Position numbers and translations under genes: made by a program. From Rotaria macrura (lineage: Eukaryota > Rotifera > Eurotatoria > Philodinida > Philodinidae), in the NCBI GenBank assembly GCA_900239685.1, contig OENT01000021.1, positions 186,001 through 250,000 of the forward strand: 64,000 bases of DNA, given 5' to 3'. Below are positions 60,222 through 64,000 of the stretch, piece by piece (within the stretch, counting starts at the first letter, position 1; each line of letters opens with the position of its first letter). The notes below the pieces were generated by a model that searched no databases, was not told the DNA's origin, and saw only the letters and a program-made list of their open reading frames with translations.

Positions 60222-62296
60222 ATGGATCAAACAGCGCGTCCATTAAATATTTCACCGGAGTTTCTGCTCTATGCAGAGAAATTTTCTCTATTTGAATTAT
60301 TTCAGGTAAGATAAAAATTTCTTTATCATGTTACTATTAAGATTTTGCCCTATCAACGAAACGATATTCAATCTCTTATTCCAAATTTGTCGAAACAATC
60401 TTTAGTCTAGTTTGTTCAGTACTTGTCAGTTATCTGGAATAGAACAGATCACTAAAATTTTCGTTACTGGATACAAGTCAGTATTATTCTTTGAATGATG
60501 ATAGATTCATTTGACAACTAGTAATAAAACATGACCATTACAACAAAAGAATCTGGGATTAATGCGACGATCCATTGGATGTAATGATTTCATCGTTTGT
60601 ATTGAGAAAATTAAAATTGATAATGAACTATAATTGTCGAATGTACTACTCAATAAACTATGCTAACTCTGTAAAGTATTCATATGGTATTACGTAGGAA
60701 AATTCATGTAAATCTAAAGAGAAATTAAAAAAAATGAGCATGCCGTAATACGATCGAAGCATATCTTATTTCTTTTATAGTCCCTAGTTTCATAAATTGA
60801 TTTCAACACATATCACTCTGTTCTTTTTCGTTTAAAATCATTGAACGATCATAAAGAAAACGTGATTAGTATTTTTCTTTCTTGAATATTGAGTGCTTAG
60901 TAACAATTGTAAATAGTGATTTCAGTAATGGATTGAAATTGACATCTAATGGGGACTATTTATCGATTCATGCCATTTCCATAAGCCCAAGGTTTTGAAC
61001 GAGACATGCTAGTTGGCTACATTTTGTATAATCAACTTCTTCATAGTTGAAGACATAAACAGAAGTAACATATATTTATGACAGTCGATGAAGAATCGTC
61101 TTTCGAGTTTTTGTTTTGATTCCAATCATATAAAAAAGATCGTACAAAATACGGTAACCAGTCTTATTTATTTATTTTTTTCAAATGTGATTAAAAAATA
61201 ACAGCTCGAACGAAGACAGTAGACACATAAAATCTACACTTCTGAATTCTTTAACACATCAGCGAAAAAAAAAAGATTAGAATTATGCTGCTCCCTAAGC
61301 CTCTTGTTTCGTAAACTTAAGTTGAAATCGTTCATCATTATTTATTGTTTTCGTGTTGACTTCAAACGTTGATTGATAGAGTGTTGTTTGTTAAATTACT
61401 AAATTTATTTTTCAGCGATGTATTTCATCATTACTCGTCGATCGACCGGGTGATCCAATAACGTATCTAATTGATTTTCTCAAGAAAGATTCTGATGGTT
61501 TGTGAATAAGTTTCTGTCTTTTTTTTACTCCTCATTATATTTTACTTTAATAGCACCGAAAATTATTATTCTCGGACCGCCAGCATCTGGTCGTCATACC
61601 ATAGCTAAAATGTTGCAGAAAAAATTGAATGCCATCTTGATTGAACCCGAAGATCTTTTACGTGATGCTCCAACGAAATTAAAAGATAAATTACCCCATA
61701 ATCCAACTGTTGTATGTATTCGGAAGACGGCTTTCCTAGTGTCTGTTTTTATCTTCAAAGCAATGTTTTTCGATTGATTAAATAGAAGCACATTTCTTCA
61801 TCACTGTGGGCTCAATTGTACGAAGAGCGTTTAAAAGATTTTGACTGTATTCGTCGAGGTTGGATTTTAGTTGATTTTCCCACGAATCGTGAACAGACGT
61901 TAGCATTACAAGCAAAAGGCGTTTGTCCAAGACACGTAGGTTAGTTGAAGTGATTCATTATTGACTATTTAATATTCGTCCTTCGACAAGACTACTCTTC
62001 AAGTTATCGGATATATTATATATGTATGTATAGGTGTATTTTATTATTTTCATTGTAGTATGTCTGGAAGCATCTGATACTGTTATGATTGAACGTGCCG
62101 TTGGCAAAAGAATCGATCCAAAAACAAACGGTTTTTTTATTCTTTGATTGAAATTCTTTTTATAACATTCTTTTGTTTTAGACATTTATCATATCACGTG
62201 GAATAAACCAACTTCACGTGATGTCCAAGAACGTTTAATACAATCAGAAGAAAATTCTGAAAAAATGATGACTCCACGTTTGAAAGAATATCGAAG
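60222..62296 (+). CDS. AK8: Adenylate kinase 8, N-terminal half (partial)
   Basis: AK8 carries two adenylate-kinase-type domains and is linked to cilia/flagella. Seen: exons 60222-60305, 61416-61497, 61554-61711, 61786-61939, 62059-62130 and 62182-62296 in consistent phase. The product begins MDQTARPLNISPEF and includes DRPGDPITYLIDFL. The first kinase domain runs from IIILGPPASGRHT through EERLKDFDCIRRGWILVDFP, REQTLALQAKGVCPRHV and ERAVGKRIDPKTN to DIYHITWN and SEKMMTPRLKEYRR, closely tracking animal AK8. Odd: the P-loop reads GPPASGRHT where Walker A would have GK[ST], so the phosphate-binding lysine is Arg. The second kinase domain is not found in the remaining 1.7 kb. It may lie beyond the window after a long intron, or be lost. 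The last exon ends in phase 2 at a clear GTATAG donor. Confidence 0.9.
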
Positions 62297-64000
62297 GTAT
62301 AGATATTTTGTCAAGTTCATACAATGAGATAGGCGAAGATAGCTAATAGTGAATGAAAATTTTGCATCGAAAGTTTTCGACTCTTCTCTATAACAGCAAG
62401 AGCTAGAGCCTATTGTGTACATTTTCAAGTGAATGTGACTTTGACTATTTGGTTAATGCTTTTAGAGATACTTAATGATATTGAATACATACCAAAGTTC
62501 AAAAGAAAATATTTTGCCGTGGGTTGGATAGAACTGTTGAAAAGAGACTCTGATGATACTTCGTATATTGAAAGAGAAATCATACCCGATAAGATTCTAT
62601 CTGTTTTCTGCTTTCAGTCAATACCTCTCGTACGACGTCAGTGATCGAATTCTAGGTACGTCATAAGCTGTAAAAACTAGCAATATATTTCATCAGCAAC
62701 CAGAACTGTAAAACGAGAACGAAGGATTGAACATCATTTGCTGTGATATGTCTGTTATGTACAATGTAGTTGCTGGATTTAAATACAGTGAAAAGAAGCA
62801 CATTTTTTGTAGTCAGAACGACTATCAAGACGAATCGAAAAACTTCTCTGAGAATGTTATGTTTACAGATCAAAGATCGGCGAGTCCATCGAAAAAGTGA
62901 CTCGTCACCACCTTGCCTAGCCTAGAGTTTATCATAAAATAGTTACTTTTAAGCAGTTTTTCTACCATCCTTAACAACCACCATCTTTTTATTTTATACA
63001 ATCAAATAGAGAACAGTTTATACATTTAAATAAGTTCAAAGAACAAATATATTGGTGATAATCAAATAAATAAAGATCATTCATATTCTTACTGAGCGTA
63101 TAAGCAATGCTCTGAGAAACTGCATCACTGCAATAGTTGGAATAGACTGAATAATTAAATATACGTGAATCCAGAGTGTGTTAAAAGTCATCTAACAAAA
63201 AGAAGACTGCATGGCTGCACACGATTTTGATCAAATGAACTAATTTATTTCCTGATGGTAGAGGATACTTCAAAGTTTTTATTCACCAGTAAAAGTTTTA
63301 ATAACATTACTTAGAATTATCATCACTTATTTAAAAGAGAAAACTTCGCATTTCTATGCGAAAGATAAACTTAAATTTGTTTTTTTCCTAGTAATCTGAT
63401 GCGAATTCCTCTGTTCTTAGATTTTAAAAATTCTTTAATACTTTATTTGAATCATTGAGTTTTCTCTATTCTATCTAACTTCACAAAATCTTCTCAAGTA
63501 TTTTTGCAGTGAAAAGATCTGACAACACCAATGGCGTCAGTTAAAGTTTGATAAAGTACTCCTCCAGACAGTGAAAAAAATAGCAACGCTATTCAAGAAC
63601 TTACTGACAAATCATATTTTTAGAGCTCTTTTTTGCTGATCATTTTCGTTAACAGATGTTCTATGTTCATCAAGAAAAAGTGTTGCCCAAGTCAAAATAC
63701 TGGAGAACGGCAAATAGTGCTAGTGAAAGCACACGACATTTTCTAGTACTTTCACTCTGATACCGACAGGTTCTGATGAAAATAGAAAAAACTTTTTTAC
63801 CCAAAATGATCAGTATAACAATCTCTAAAAAATGGAATTTGTGAATAAACTTTAGAATACGTTTCTATCTTTTTTGGTTGATGACTGATAGAGGTGTGTT
63901 GGAAAAAAGCCAAACCCCATGTTCAAGTAGATGGTGCTAGCTTTTAAGTGTGTTAATAAGCTGTTACCACTTGAATAGAAGCTTGGAGGTCTCCTCTACC
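62297..64000. other. AK8 intron or 3' region with no further exon found
   Basis: AT-rich with frames at 62429-62644 (+) and 62661-62873 (-) that do not match AK8. An acceptor-like TTTTTTTCCTAG ends near 63391, but the following frame does not look like the second kinase domain. Confidence 0.35.

Noticed and set aside
1..64000. tRNA, rRNA and CRISPR features
   Set aside because: No cloverleaf with a GTTCRANNC T-loop, no rRNA-like block and no regularly spaced direct-repeat array was found by eye. A covariance search would be the decisive check.

Overview
The window is nuclear DNA of an invertebrate animal. It is AT-rich. The recognisable genes are animal orthologues (NAA10, SIAE, orthopedia, rhotekin, TRMT44, AK8, a DGK-theta-like kinase and an A/B-type cyclin). 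Most of their introns are about 45-85 bp with GT..AG ends, and a few are kilobase-sized. Very short introns, intronless wax-synthase-like and LicD-like genes, near-identical paralogue tracts and many hAT-type elements fit a bdelloid rotifer (Adineta/Rotaria type) best. The taxon is an inference. Coding exons were joined by hand from reading frame, splice sites and recalled family sequences. Every complete model sums to a multiple of three.

Layout. 1-2.5 kb: the 5' end of a DGK-theta-like gene (-) divergent from NAA10 (+). 2.5-11.4 kb: gene desert with a 518-bp hAT-like MITE and a diverged ~0.96-kb inverted repeat. 11.4-19.1 kb: two SIAE paralogues (-), with a 1.4-kb hAT-like element between them. 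20.3-21.3 kb: intronless wax-synthase-like MBOAT enzyme (+). 21.3-27.8 kb: desert with a decayed coding fragment and a telomere-like inverted G-rich motif. 27.8-35.3 kb: a block of hAT-type elements. One 3.2-kb element contains a 0.77-kb element, and an adjacent 4.3-kb element contains two small MITEs and a ~0.49-kb palindrome. 35.8-36.6 kb: intronless LicD/fukutin-like membrane protein (+). 38.0-39.1 kb: orthopedia homeobox gene (-). 42.4-46.7 kb: divergent A/B cyclin (+). 49.7-51.6 kb: rhotekin-like gene (-). 51.8-55.7 kb: TRMT44 (-). 56.0-59.8 kb: three-AT-hook nuclear protein (-), divergent from AK8 (+), whose N-terminal half occupies 60.2-62.3 kb.

The genes do not form a common pathway. 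They cover N-terminal acetylation, sialic-acid de-O-acetylation, wax-ester type acyl transfer, phospho-sugar/phosphocholine-type transfer, neural transcription, cell cycle, Rho signalling, tRNA 2'-O-methylation, chromatin binding and nucleotide metabolism.

The most notable non-genic signal is the set of hAT-type non-autonomous elements. Each is bounded by TIRs near the YARNG consensus and by 8-bp target duplications (one perfect, most 7/8). Each is filled at its ends with its own short repeated word (AAATCC, GAGTACGAGTACG, AAGTAAAGTA, CACCGGT/ACCAGTGA).
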